In this document: positions 20,289 to 29,554 of the stretch, piece by piece
Layout: each line of letters starts with the position of its first letter
Numbering within the stretch: the first letter of the stretch is position 1
Source of the DNA: Flavobacterium sp.
Lineage (GTDB): Bacteria; Bacteroidota; Bacteroidia; Flavobacteriales; Flavobacteriaceae
Length of the DNA: 53,980 nucleotides
Assembly (NCBI RefSeq): GCF_027533505.1
Contig: NZ_JAPZUB010000007.1
Span: 1 to 53,980, forward strand
Direction: 5' to 3'
The notes under the pieces: generated by a model
What the model was told of the DNA's origin: nothing
Databases searched by the model: none
Seen by the model: only the letters and a program-made list of their open reading frames with translations
Program-made: the position numbers and the translations under genes

Positions 20289-22732
20289 TAGTAATCCACA
20301 TTCACCGTAACTTTTATCGTTCGGTATTGTGGTACCGTATCAAAACTATCCAAAAGGCGTTGGATAGTTTTTTTTATGCCCATTACCGACTGATGGGTCG
20401 GTATTTTGATCAAAATCGTACGTAAATATTCATTGCGAATTTTGTTGATCGCAGGTTCTTCGGGTCCCAAAACAGGACTGTCAATTTGTTGTTTCAAACC
20501 CTGGTACAACCATAAACTTCCTTCTTTTAGTTTTCCAAAATCACGGTGTTTGAGGGTTAGGCGAATTAAACGATAATACGGTGGATATTTGTAAATTTGA
20601 CGGTCATACAATTGTTCTTTGAACATCTCCGCATAACTGTGATGTGTCACTTGTTGAATGGTATTGTGCAACGGATTGTAGGTTTGTATGATTACTTTAC
20701 CCTGCTTTTCAGAACGACCGGCGCGTCCAGCCACTTGTGTTAGCAACTGAAAACTACGTTCAAACGCCCTAAAATCAGGGTGGTACAACAAATTATCGGC
20801 ATTGATGATGCCAACAAGCGATACATTATCAAAGTCCAAGCCTTTTGCCAACATTTGAGTACCTACTAAAATATCGATTTCCCGATTCTTGAAACTGTCA
20901 ATCAACTTTTCGAAACTGTATTTGCCCCGCGTCGTATCTTGATCCATGCGCTTGATGTTGGTTTGTGGGAAAATTTGAGCCAAATCCATTTCAATCTGCT
21001 CTGTACCTATTCCTTTAGTAATCAAATCGGTACTCGAACAGGCATGACAATGGGAAGGTTTAGCTATCGCATAACCACAATAATGACAGCGCAACTGGTT
21101 TTTGAACTTATGATACGTTAAACTCACGTTGCAATTGGTGCATTGCGGAATATGTCCACACGTCATACACTCCATAACCGGCGCAAATCCTCGTCGGTTT
21201 TGAAACAAAATCACTTGTTCTCCCAATGCCAAGGCTTCAGCTATGGCGTCAAGCATCACTACACTGAAATGCCCCTTCATTTGCTTTTTGAAATACGCGT
21301 CTTTTAAATCGATCAATTGTACCTCAGGGAGTGGGGTTTTCCCAAATCGTTCCGAAAGATTCACCAAACCGTATTTTTCAATCTTTACATTGTGGTAGGT
21401 TTCAATACTAGGAGTTGCCGAACCCAACAATGTATTTGCACCATGGGCTTGGGCTAAAACAATCGCTGCATCACGAGCATGATAACGGGGTGCAGGATCT
21501 TGCTGCTTGAACGTTTGTTCATGCTCTTCATCAACCAAAACCAAACCAAGATTGGAGAAGGGTAAAAACAACGCTGAACGCGCCCCAATTACAATTTGTG
21601 CCGAAGGATTTTGTTGCAAAACATTATGCCAAACCTCCACACGCTCGTTATTGGAATATTTGGAATGATACACACTGACTGCATTCCCAAAGTACCGAGT
21701 CAAACGCTGCACCAATTGAGTGGTTAAAGCAATTTCTGGCAATAAATACAAAACTTGCTTTCCAGTTTGAATCGTTGTTTCAATCATTTTGATGTACAAC
21801 TCTGTTTTACCCGAACCCGTGACACCATGTAATAAAACGACAGGTTTCGCTTTGAAAGCGAGTTGCAGTGCATCGTAGGCCTCTTGTTGGGCAGCACTCA
21901 ACGTCAGGGTATAGGGTTGAAAAGCATTTGTGAAATTAACCCTATCTTCTTGTAACGAATAGGTCTCAAAAACATTTTTGGAAATAAGCGCGTTTACAAC
22001 CGCATCACTTACCCCTGATTTTTCTTTCAATTGTTTGACAGAAATGGGCTTTCGGCTTTCAGCTTGGCATTGAAAATAACCCAAAACGGCCTCTTTTTGA
22101 CGCGAACTTTTTAAACCATCCAACAAGGCTAGCCATTGGGATTCTTCGGTATAGGCATTACTAAGCCGCACATACTTCACCCACTTGGGCTTGTAGGTAT
22201 GCTGCACTTCCTCATGCAAAGCGAGTACGCCTTTTTGCAACAAGGAATGGACGACTGGGTATACATTTTTTCGATTTATAATTGAAGAAGCCAACTGCAT
22301 CGTTAAAGAAGATTGGTGTTGCAAGGCCTCATAAATCAAATACTCATCGTCGGTCAAAGAGCTCAGATCCACTTGTGCTTCCGACCGAAAATGGAGTTGC
22401 GTCTCACTTTCCAAAATAAATGCTGCCGGCAACGCTCCCCGAAATACCTCACCCAAGGTGCACATATAATACTGGGCAATCCACTGCCAATGATTCAACT
22501 GTAGTGCATTGACCAAAGGCGACTCATCCAAGATATGGTCAATCGATTTGGCTTCATACAATTGGGGTGGCGTTTGATGCACATGATGCACCAAAGCGGT
22601 ATACATTTTCCGTTTTCCAAAGGGAACCACAACACGCATTCCAGGCTGTAAAAAATGGTATTCGGCCTCGGTGACCGCATAGGTAAAGGTTCGAGGTAAG
22701 GCTAACGGTAAAATGACTTCGGCAAAATACAC
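20285..22732 (-). CDS. priA: primosomal protein N', replication restart helicase PriA
   Basis: An 815-residue superfamily 2 helicase that reloads the replisome at stalled forks. It has the 3'-DNA-binding domain at the N-terminus (PRTFTYAV, GMRVVVPFGKR), Walker A HGVTGSGKT (about 302-310) and DEEH in LVLVDEEHEQTF. The zinc-binding Cys set follows (ECMTCGHIPQCTNC, CHYCGYA, CHACSS), then GIGTEQIEMDL and the helicase motif QVAGRAGR. The start is a GTG at 22732, directly abutting the DUF2147 stop; no better start is visible. Confidence 0.96.
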   Translation of the reverse strand: MYFAEVILPLALPRTFTYAVTEAEYHFLQPGMRVVVPFGKRKMYTALVHHVHQTPPQLYEAKSIDHILDESPLVNALQLNHWQWIAQYYMCTLGEVFRGALPAAFILESETQLHFRSEAQVDLSSLTDDEYLIYEALQHQSSLTMQLASSIINRKNVYPVVHSLLQKGVLALHEEVQHTYKPKWVKYVRLSNAYTEESQWLALLDGLKSSRQKEAVLGYFQCQAESRKPISVKQLKEKSGVSDAVVNALISKNVFETYSLQEDRVNFTNAFQPYTLTLSAAQQEAYDALQLAFKAKPVVLLHGVTGSGKTELYIKMIETTIQTGKQVLYLLPEIALTTQLVQRLTRYFGNAVSVYHSKYSNNERVEVWHNVLQQNPSAQIVIGARSALFLPFSNLGLVLVDEEHEQTFKQQDPAPRYHARDAAIVLAQAHGANTLLGSATPSIETYHNVKIEKYGLVNLSERFGKTPLPEVQLIDLKDAYFKKQMKGHFSVVMLDAIAEALALGEQVILFQNRRGFAPVMECMTCGHIPQCTNCNVSLTYHKFKNQLRCHYCGYAIAKPSHCHACSSTDLITKGIGTEQIEMDLAQIFPQTNIKRMDQDTTRGKYSFEKLIDSFKNREIDILVGTQMLAKGLDFDNVSLVGIINADNLLYHPDFRAFERSFQLLTQVAGRAGRSEKQGKVIIQTYNPLHNTIQQVTHHSYAEMFKEQLYDRQIYKYPPYYRLIRLTLKHRDFGKLKEGSLWLYQGLKQQIDSPVLGPEEPAINKIRNEYLRTILIKIPTHQSVMGIKKTIQRLLDSFDTVPQYRTIKVTVNVDYY
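20342..20375 (+). terminator. terminator of the LytTR gene, inside the priA coding region
   Basis: AAAACTATCC and GGATAGTTTT form a perfect ten-base stem with a ten-base loop, followed by four more T. It begins 54 bases after the LytTR stop on the plus strand. The same bases encode part of the PriA C-terminus (KKTIQRLLDSF) on the minus strand. Confidence 0.82.
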
Positions 22733-23161
22733 CTAGCTTTTTTTAACTTTAATCCAATATTGTGTACGTCCCAAAAGCGAAAAACCAACATACCCGCGTA
22801 CTTTGAGCTTATCATTGCCTTCGAGTGAGATGGTGCATTTATACACCTTCCCTGTTTTGGGATCGGTAATGGTGCCTCCGGTAAATTCATCATCGTCTTT
22901 CTTCAACCCTTTGATGATGATTAATCCTTCGACAGGCTTGTTTTTATCAGCACCCTCGCATTGGTCGCATTTTTTATTTTTAGCGGCAGGGTCGAGTACC
23001 TCAACGATTCGTCCGTAGATTTTACCGTTTTGTTCATAGATTTCAACGATACTTTTCTCTTTTCCTGTAGCATCGTCAATGGTTTTCCATTTTCCTATAA
23101 TGGTTTGCGAATAGAGGGATGTGGTTAGGAACAATCCCAACAAAATAAGACTTTTTTTCAT
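22733..23161 (-). CDS. DUF2147 family exported protein
   Basis: 142 residues with a signal peptide (cleavage after about 18, LYSQ). It matches DUF2147, a small secreted lipocalin-like beta-barrel family: IIGKWKTIDDATGKEKSIVEI, a Cys pair in KKCDQCEGADK, GGTITDPKTGKVYKC and the C-terminal LGRTQYWIKV. Its binding partner is unknown. It overlaps the YihY gene by four bases (ATGA) and abuts priA. Confidence 0.88.
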   Translation of the reverse strand: MKKSLILLGLFLTTSLYSQTIIGKWKTIDDATGKEKSIVEIYEQNGKIYGRIVEVLDPAAKNKKCDQCEGADKNKPVEGLIIIKGLKKDDDEFTGGTITDPKTGKVYKCTISLEGNDKLKVRGYVGFSLLGRTQYWIKVKKS

Positions 23162-24105
23162 AGCGTTTCTTCGTTTTGTTTTTTTAATTCTTCTCTATAT
23201 TTCAATGTATTTATGGTTCCATTCAATTCAAATCCCAACAATAAAATGGCACTGTTGATCCAAATATAAAACATGACGACCAAAAGTGTACCAATCGATC
23301 CGTACAACTCATTGTATTTGGAAAATTTAACCACCCAAATCCCAAAAAGATAGGACGTCCCGATAATTAATAAGGTGGTAAATACCGAGCCAATGGAGAT
23401 AAATGAACGCCGTTTATCGCGTTTGATACCGTATTTAAACAAAATGGAGGTAGTGAGTAAAATCATTACGATCACAAAGGCATACCTTCCCATTTGAATG
23501 AGGGAAATGTCTTCAGAAAGCACGTCTTGGATTTTTATTTTTTGGATAAACACTTCAAAAACAACAATGGCGGCCACCGTAATCAACAATAAAAGCGATA
23601 GCAGCATTGAGATCCCTAAGGCTACTAGATACTGACGGATAAATTTTCGTTTGATACGCACATGAGAAGAAGATTCAAATCCGGTGAGTATGGCGTTTAC
23701 CCCATTGGTCATCAAAAAAACAGACATAAAAAACCCAATGGAAAGCAAGCCCGAATGGGAATGATGCAAGATATCGTTTACAATTTTGGAAATGGCTTCA
23801 AATGTTGTAGGCGGCACACTTTCCTGCACAAACCCCATAAAATCGGTTTGAAATCCATCGATTGGGATAAAAGGGATTAGGTTAAAGATGAATAGTGCAA
23901 AAGGAAAAAGTGCCATAAAAAAACTAAACGCAATCGATGCTGCGCGATTGGAAACGGCATTTTCAAAAATTCCACTGATATAAAAGGCAATCAATTCATA
24001 GAGGGACAATCCATAAAGCCAAGGCAACGTAATCCGGTCCAATAACTGGATCAGCTGCCGAAGCACTGGGATTTTTTGAAGAATTTCCGCTGTGCGATGT
24101 GTCAT
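23158..24105 (-). CDS. YihY/BrkB family inner membrane protein
   Basis: A 315-residue membrane protein with about six helices. Typical segments are NAVSNRAASIAFSFFMALFPFALF and the C-terminal FYIWINSAILLLGFELN. The family was once called ribonuclease BN by mistake; its real role is unsettled. The start MTHRTAEILQK at 24105 overlaps the nadC stop (TAATG); an upstream in-frame ATG would lie well within nadC. It is the third gene of the glcD-like/nadC/yihY/DUF2147/priA run. Confidence 0.9.
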   Translation of the reverse strand: MTHRTAEILQKIPVLRQLIQLLDRITLPWLYGLSLYELIAFYISGIFENAVSNRAASIAFSFFMALFPFALFIFNLIPFIPIDGFQTDFMGFVQESVPPTTFEAISKIVNDILHHSHSGLLSIGFFMSVFLMTNGVNAILTGFESSSHVRIKRKFIRQYLVALGISMLLSLLLLITVAAIVVFEVFIQKIKIQDVLSEDISLIQMGRYAFVIVMILLTTSILFKYGIKRDKRRSFISIGSVFTTLLIIGTSYLFGIWVVKFSKYNELYGSIGTLLVVMFYIWINSAILLLGFELNGTINTLKYREELKKQNEETL

Positions 24106-24965
24106 TATTCGATGGCTTTTAAACTCAAATCCATATTGTATACCGAATGGGTTAGCGCGCCCGATGAAATATAATTCACACCACATGCTGCATACTCACG
24201 AATGGTTTTTTCATTAATATTTCCCGACGATTCCGTTTGACAGCGATCTCCAATAAGTGCCACTGCTTTTCGGGTATCTTCAAAATTGAAATTATCGATT
24301 AGAATTCGATGGATTCCTTCAGATTGAAGAATTTCTTCAATTTCAGCTAAATTTCGGGCTTCCACGATAATCTTCAGGTCGCGCTTAGTTTCGGCTAAAT
24401 ACGCTTTTGTTTTTTGAATGGCCGCTGTAATTCCGCCCGCAAAGTCGTTGTGGTTGTCTTTCAACATAATCATGTCATACAGGGCAAACCGATGGTTCTC
24501 CCCTCCTCCTATTTTTACGGCCCATTTTTCGCAGGCTCGAAATCCTGGGGTGGTTTTACGGGTATCCAAGATTTTGGTTCCTGTTCCTTCCAACAAATCC
24601 ACATAATGCCGGGTCTTGGTGGCAATGGCACTCATCCGTTGCATCGCATTCAGCACCAAGCGTTCGGCTTTTAAAATGGATTGCGATCGACCTGAAACAT
24701 GAAAAACGACATCGCCAAACTGCACACGCGCGCCATCTTTGATGAAAACATCCACCTGCAAGTCAGGATCGACATAATGAAATACCTTTTGGGCAAACGC
24801 AACACCCGCTATTACGCCTTCATCTTTGACCAACAATTTGGCTTTTCCATGCGCATTTTGGGGGATACAAGCAAGCGAACTATGATCGCCATCACCTACA
24901 TCTTCACGAATGGCATTGGCAATGATGGTCTGTATTTCGTATTCAAATTGGTCTTCTGAAATCAT
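24105..24965 (-). CDS. nadC: nicotinate-nucleotide pyrophosphorylase (carboxylating)
   Basis: A 286-residue quinolinate phosphoribosyltransferase making nicotinate mononucleotide in NAD synthesis. Hallmarks: EDVGDGDHSS near the N-terminus, LNAMQRMSAIAT, DTRKTTPGFRACEKWAV, GGGENHRFALYDMIMLKDNH and the C-terminal GVNYISSGALTHSV. The length is normal. It starts 17 bases after the FAD-oxidoreductase gene. nadA and nadB are not in the window. Confidence 0.97.
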   Translation of the reverse strand: MISEDQFEYEIQTIIANAIREDVGDGDHSSLACIPQNAHGKAKLLVKDEGVIAGVAFAQKVFHYVDPDLQVDVFIKDGARVQFGDVVFHVSGRSQSILKAERLVLNAMQRMSAIATKTRHYVDLLEGTGTKILDTRKTTPGFRACEKWAVKIGGGENHRFALYDMIMLKDNHNDFAGGITAAIQKTKAYLAETKRDLKIIVEARNLAEIEEILQSEGIHRILIDNFNFEDTRKAVALIGDRCQTESSGNINEKTIREYAACGVNYISSGALTHSVYNMDLSLKAIE

Positions 24966-24982
24966 TATTTTTACCTTAAAAA

Positions 24983-26386
24983 TTATAAATGGTCGGGGAA
25001 AATTTTTCCTGGATTTAAAATATTATTGGGGTCAAAAACATGTTTAATTCGCTCCATTAGCTCCAAATGCACTTTGGAAAAAGCGATATCCATGTAATTC
25101 TTTTGTACCAAGCCAATACCGTGTTCCCCCGAGAGCGTTCCTTTTAAACGAACCGTCAGCTCAAATAGTTCACGAATCCCTTTGGGTACCTCATGCGTCC
25201 AATGGGCATCGGTCAAATCGCCCTTTAGGATGTTGATATGAAGATTGCCATCGCCTGCATGTCCGTAGCACACCGATTTGAACCCGTATTTGTCGCCTAT
25301 TTTTTTCACCCCTGTCAACAATTCAGGCAACATGTAACGGGGAACCACCGTATCTTCCTCTTTGTAGACCGAATTGGCTTTAACCGCTTCAGCAACCGAA
25401 CGTCGCATTTTCCAGAGGGCTTTCTTTTGGTCTTCGGTATCGGCAAACAACACTTCATCAATGGCAAACTGTTCTACCACATGCATGATTTTCTCTGCCT
25501 CTTGCATTAATATTTCGGGATAATTTCCATCAACTTCTATCAACAAATGGGCTTGCACTGTATCGGGAACCGCTACTGAAATTCCCTCTACATAGCGCAA
25601 TGCAAAATCAATCGCATCGCGTTCCATAAATTCCAAGGCACTGGGTACAATCCCAGCTCGAAATAGTGTTGAAACCGCTTCACACGCTTCTTCTGCTTTG
25701 AAAAATGGTACCAACATAAGAATATTATGGGTGTTTAGAGGAATCAACTTCAATACAATTTTTGTAATGATACCTAAGGTTCCCTCACTTCCTACCATTA
25801 ATTGTGTCAAATTGTAACCCGTTGAATTTTTCAAAGTATTGGCTCCGGTCCAAATAATTTCTCCGTTGGGCAATACCACCTCCAAATTCAACACATAATC
25901 TTTCGTCACCCCGTATTTTACAGCGCGGGCTCCTCCTGAATTTTCGGCCACATTTCCCCCAATGTAACAGCTCCCCATACTACTTGGGTCAACGGGATAG
26001 CACAATCCTTTTTCGGCAACTGCTTCGCGCAACACCTGAGTGATTACGGCCGGTTCAACCGTGACTTGTAAATTTTGCTCGTCAATTTCAATAATCGAAT
26101 TCAATCGCTCCATCGACAAGCCGATACCCTCGTAAACGCATAAGGCACCTCCGCTCAAACCCGTACGAGCACCAATAGGAGTTACAGGCATTTTAAAATG
26201 ATTGGCCACCTTGAGGAGTGCTGCAATTTCTTGCGTCGAACCGGGTTTTACCACTACATTGGGTGGAAATACCAAATCTTCCGTTTCATCGTGCCCATAG
26301 TGCTTCAGTACCTCAGGGTCGATAGATAGATAAGAAGGCCCGACAATCGCTTCAAGACGGACTAATAGTTCTGGAGAAATAGCCAT
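24983..26386 (-). CDS. FAD-linked oxidase, GlcD / D-lactate dehydrogenase-like
   Basis: A 467-residue flavoprotein of the VAO/PCMH class. The N-terminal FAD domain has PIGARTGLSGGA, VDPSSMGSCYIGGNVAENSGG and GSEGTLGIIT. The C-terminal FAD-oxidase domain has CYGHAGDGNLHINIL and LSGEHGIG. It should oxidise a 2-hydroxy acid (glycolate, D-lactate or similar) and pass electrons to the respiratory chain; the substrate cannot be told from sequence. No GlcE/GlcF partners are adjacent. Confidence 0.9.
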   Translation of the reverse strand: MAISPELLVRLEAIVGPSYLSIDPEVLKHYGHDETEDLVFPPNVVVKPGSTQEIAALLKVANHFKMPVTPIGARTGLSGGALCVYEGIGLSMERLNSIIEIDEQNLQVTVEPAVITQVLREAVAEKGLCYPVDPSSMGSCYIGGNVAENSGGARAVKYGVTKDYVLNLEVVLPNGEIIWTGANTLKNSTGYNLTQLMVGSEGTLGIITKIVLKLIPLNTHNILMLVPFFKAEEACEAVSTLFRAGIVPSALEFMERDAIDFALRYVEGISVAVPDTVQAHLLIEVDGNYPEILMQEAEKIMHVVEQFAIDEVLFADTEDQKKALWKMRRSVAEAVKANSVYKEEDTVVPRYMLPELLTGVKKIGDKYGFKSVCYGHAGDGNLHINILKGDLTDAHWTHEVPKGIRELFELTVRLKGTLSGEHGIGLVQKNYMDIAFSKVHLELMERIKHVFDPNNILNPGKIFPDHL

Positions 26387-26670
26387 TTTTATTTTCAGTA
26401 TAGTTCGCGTAAAAATAAAGTTTTGTTCCCAAAAAAGGAAGCTTTCGGCCTATTAAATCAGCAATCAGTACCACAAATATACCGTTACCCATGAAATTGG
26501 AAATTCAATGCTGAACATACTCCTTTTTAACACCAACTAAAAAAATAGTGAAAGCTTGAATGAAAATACAATTTAATGGTTTAGCAGATTCCTCTTTAAA
26601 CCCTAAATTTGATGTGGTAACCCATGTTGAAATTAATATCTTTACGAAAACTTTTGTTGTGGGAAAACAA

Positions 26671-27750
26671 ATGGGTAAAAAATCGGCTTTACATGAAAAA
26701 GAAGGGATTTCGGCTCCCCCTACTGTCAATGCGAAAGCACTGCAAGAAGTAGTGTCTAAACGCCGATTGCAACCCACCGCTACCGAATTAATTCAGGGTA
26801 TACGTCAAGGCGACATCACGGCACTGAGTCGGGCGATTACGCTTATTGAAAGTACCCAACCGCAGCACCTTGAAAAAGCCAATACGGTTATCAACGGTTG
26901 CCTTCCTTTTGCCAATCAATCGCTTCGTATTGGAATTACGGGTGTTCCTGGCGTAGGAAAAAGCACGTTTATTGAAGCCATCGGGATGTACTTGACTGGA
27001 TTAGGGAAAAAAGTGGCGGTTTTGGCCGTTGACCCCAGCAGTAGGGTATCGCATGGGAGTATTTTGGGCGACAAAACCCGCATGGAAGAATTGGTAAAGG
27101 AACCCAATGCGTTCATTCGACCCAGTGCAGCAGGGGATAGTTTGGGAGGTGTAGCCCGTAAAACAAGAGAAACCATTATTTTGTGCGAAGCTGCTGGTTT
27201 TGATACCATTATCATCGAAACAGTGGGTGTGGGACAAAGCGAAACAGCGGTGCATAGCATGGTTGACTTCTTTTTGCTTTTAAAAATTGCGGGAGCAGGC
27301 GATGAACTTCAAGGAATCAAACGCGGTATCATGGAGATGGCCGATGCGATTGTCATTAACAAAGCCGATGGAGATAATATTGCCAAAGCGAAATTAGCCA
27401 AAACTGAATTTCAGCGGGCCTTACATCTTTTTCCTGCCAAAAAAAGTGGCTGGACACCTTTAGTAACTACATGCAGTGCTTTTGAAAAAAAGGGGATTGA
27501 TGCGGTTTGGGAAACCATTGTAACTTACCAAAATTTGGTTAAAGAGAATGGGTATTTTGAAACTAAACGCATTGCCCAGAATGAATATTGGATGCTAGAA
27601 ACCATACAGGAACAATTGAAAACTACTTTTTTTACGCATCCCAAAGTATCGGCGGCCCTTAACCATTACAAAGAGGCCGTATCAAGTCACCAATTGTCAC
27701 CCTTTGCCGCTGCCCAAGCATTACTAGACCTGGCGAAAACTCTCGATTAG
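26671..27750 (+). CDS. meaB: methylmalonyl-CoA mutase-associated GTPase MeaB
   Basis: A 359-residue G3E GTPase that protects and loads the B12-dependent methylmalonyl-CoA mutase. It has Walker A GITGVPGVGKST, DPSSRVSHGSILGDKTRM, IIETVGVGQSE as Walker B/switch, and base-recognition VINKADGDN. The family-like start is MGKKSALHEKEGISAPP at 26671. An ATG at 26560 would add 37 residues unlike the family, so I treat 26560-26670 as noncoding. The mutase genes are not in the window. It converges with a permease gene, with a four-base overlap of stops. Confidence 0.94.
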   Translation: MGKKSALHEKEGISAPPTVNAKALQEVVSKRRLQPTATELIQGIRQGDITALSRAITLIESTQPQHLEKANTVINGCLPFANQSLRIGITGVPGVGKSTFIEAIGMYLTGLGKKVAVLAVDPSSRVSHGSILGDKTRMEELVKEPNAFIRPSAAGDSLGGVARKTRETIILCEAAGFDTIIIETVGVGQSETAVHSMVDFFLLLKIAGAGDELQGIKRGIMEMADAIVINKADGDNIAKAKLAKTEFQRALHLFPAKKSGWTPLVTTCSAFEKKGIDAVWETIVTYQNLVKENGYFETKRIAQNEYWMLETIQEQLKTTFFTHPKVSAALNHYKEAVSSHQLSPFAAAQALLDLAKTLD

Positions 27751-28931
27751 GTAATCAAACGCCAAGACCGAATCAACCAACGGTAAATAAGCTGAAACAC
27801 TACTACATACATTACAAAAGGAATCACAAAAGCCATTATCCCCAGCCACGGGTCGAGATACGGTAAAAGCATGCCTTGGCTTAGGGAAAGCTTTGACAGT
27901 GAGTATTGAGCTATTGATAAAATTCCTAATGTAAATAGCAATATCACAAACAACATACGGCTAAATCGAAAACTAATTTGTTGCACCATTTTTTTAGGAG
28001 AATAGCCCAAAGCATATTTGATGGAAACTTCTTCTCGTCGCTCTAAAAAGGCCATTTTAATATAGTTAATCACCAATACAACACTCAACAAAAGAATAAA
28101 GATGCCGAGTAACGCGATGGCTTGCAACACCAACATAATTTTTCCTTTAATCTTAGCTGAACGAAGCGATTCTTGATTGGATTCGTATCCTTTTTGCTCC
28201 ATTTTGGCTATTAAACCACCATCTTTGGCATCGTTGACTTTTACCAAAACACGGGTATAAATATCGCGATGCTTTTGAGAAAAAGATTGGGTTGCGTTGA
28301 GGGAATCCAAAAAAGCTTTGGGAACTAAAACCGAGTGAATGCGATCGCTTAGTCCGATTAACCTTCCTTTGTACGTTACATTTTTGTCTTTTAGGGTCAA
28401 ATTGATATTGACTTCGATTTTTTTTGCAAAATCTTCGGTAATTTGAGGCAAACCCTGGTTGAGTGCAAATCCGTAGTTGTATAAATTCAAATATTCCCTA
28501 GAGATGACAATGGGAATCACATTGTTTTCAACTTTGAATGTTGACAAGTCCGGAATGTCGATTGCATCATTATCAACGGCTTCCAGGTACATATCGGTAT
28601 AAAACGGAATGAAATTACCTCCATCTGCTGAAACTTTAAAATCATTGGAAATAATCGGGTAAACTTGTTTTACTTCACTCCATTTTCGCAACTCAGCCAA
28701 ATCATTGGCATTGAAACCTATCAACTCTTTACGTCCGATATTATCGGGAGTTATTGTCTTGGATAAGGTAATCCAATAGTTAGACGCCTCGTTTTTGGCA
28801 CCAAAAAGTGCGTTGGCATTACGATACAATTGGACGCACCCTAACACTAACAAGAATGCTAGTAAGAGTCCTGGGATAACCCAAACCGATTTGGTAACTG
28901 ATTGATTCATTAGAGCTGTAAAACGTGACAT
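27747..28931 (-). CDS. FtsX/MacB-like ABC transporter permease
   Basis: A 394-residue permease with the type VII layout: TM1 at about 16-37, an extracytoplasmic domain at about 38-265, then three helices (about 268-292, 322-345, 358-385). The motif YALGYSPKKMVQQISFRF before TM3 is typical of FtsX/MacB/LolCE. It overlaps the ATPase gene by 22 bases. Such complexes usually move lipids, lipoproteins or signals rather than small solutes through a channel. The substrate is unknown. Confidence 0.85.
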   Translation of the reverse strand: MSRFTALMNQSVTKSVWVIPGLLLAFLLVLGCVQLYRNANALFGAKNEASNYWITLSKTITPDNIGRKELIGFNANDLAELRKWSEVKQVYPIISNDFKVSADGGNFIPFYTDMYLEAVDNDAIDIPDLSTFKVENNVIPIVISREYLNLYNYGFALNQGLPQITEDFAKKIEVNINLTLKDKNVTYKGRLIGLSDRIHSVLVPKAFLDSLNATQSFSQKHRDIYTRVLVKVNDAKDGGLIAKMEQKGYESNQESLRSAKIKGKIMLVLQAIALLGIFILLLSVVLVINYIKMAFLERREEVSIKYALGYSPKKMVQQISFRFSRMLFVILLFTLGILSIAQYSLSKLSLSQGMLLPYLDPWLGIMAFVIPFVMYVVVFQLIYRWLIRSWRLIT

Positions 28932-29554
28932 TGGTGAGGGAACGCAAAGGCATTCAGTTCAAAGAAAAGGACAGCAGATTGGTGGGATAAGGCCACTTCA
29001 ATAATCAAATCATAGGCTGTTTTCCGGTTGGCGGCATCCAAATGACTAAAACACTCGTCATACACCAAGAAATCGGCTGGATGAATCAAACTCCGAAGGA
29101 TTGCACCCCGTTGCCGCTCGCCATACGAACATTGCGCCGCCTTTTGATCGAGCACTTTGGCGATACCCAACCGTTGGGCATAGGTTTCCAACAGGTTTTG
29201 AGTTGCCGCATCTGCTTTACCAAACGTTCGCATTAGTACATTTTCACGAATGGTTTGTTCAGGTATTAGCCGAACATCCTGAAAAAGCAGTTGAATCCCT
29301 TTTTGGCGAAAACGAACCAATTCCTCCAACGATAAATTTTGGAGGATTTGATCGTCATAGGTAATGCTCCCTTCGTAGTGGAAATGATTCCCAAAAAGCG
29401 CGGTGGCTAGGGTAGATTTCCCACTTCCCGAAGGAGCTACAATTAAGTAGTGGTTGCCTTTGTCAAAGATGATTTCTTGTTTCCAAAGCGAAGATTCCGC
29501 CAATTTGGGGGAGAAATAAACAGGGAAAATCGCATGTAAACCGAGTTTATTCAT
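28910..29554 (-). CDS. ABC transporter ATP-binding protein (LolD/FtsE-like)
   Basis: A 214-residue single-domain ATPase. Walker A is APSGSGKST, the Q-loop is in LLFQDVRLIP, the signature reads CSYGERQRGA instead of LSGGQ, and Walker B plus D-loop is FLVYDECFSHLD. It is the partner of the FtsX-like permease encoded immediately downstream (22-base overlap) and overlaps the lipoprotein gene by eight bases, so the three are translated as a unit. The SYGERQR signature is atypical but keeps the essential Ser and Gly. Confidence 0.9.
   Translation of the reverse strand: MNKLGLHAIFPVYFSPKLAESSLWKQEIIFDKGNHYLIVAPSGSGKSTLATALFGNHFHYEGSITYDDQILQNLSLEELVRFRQKGIQLLFQDVRLIPEQTIRENVLMRTFGKADAATQNLLETYAQRLGIAKVLDQKAAQCSYGERQRGAILRSLIHPADFLVYDECFSHLDAANRKTAYDLIIEVALSHQSAVLFFELNAFAFPHQCHVLQL

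Noticed and set aside
26560..26670. An N-terminal extension of MeaB from the ATG at 26560
   Set aside because: The 37 added residues do not resemble MeaB N-termini, while the start at 26671 gives the usual opening.
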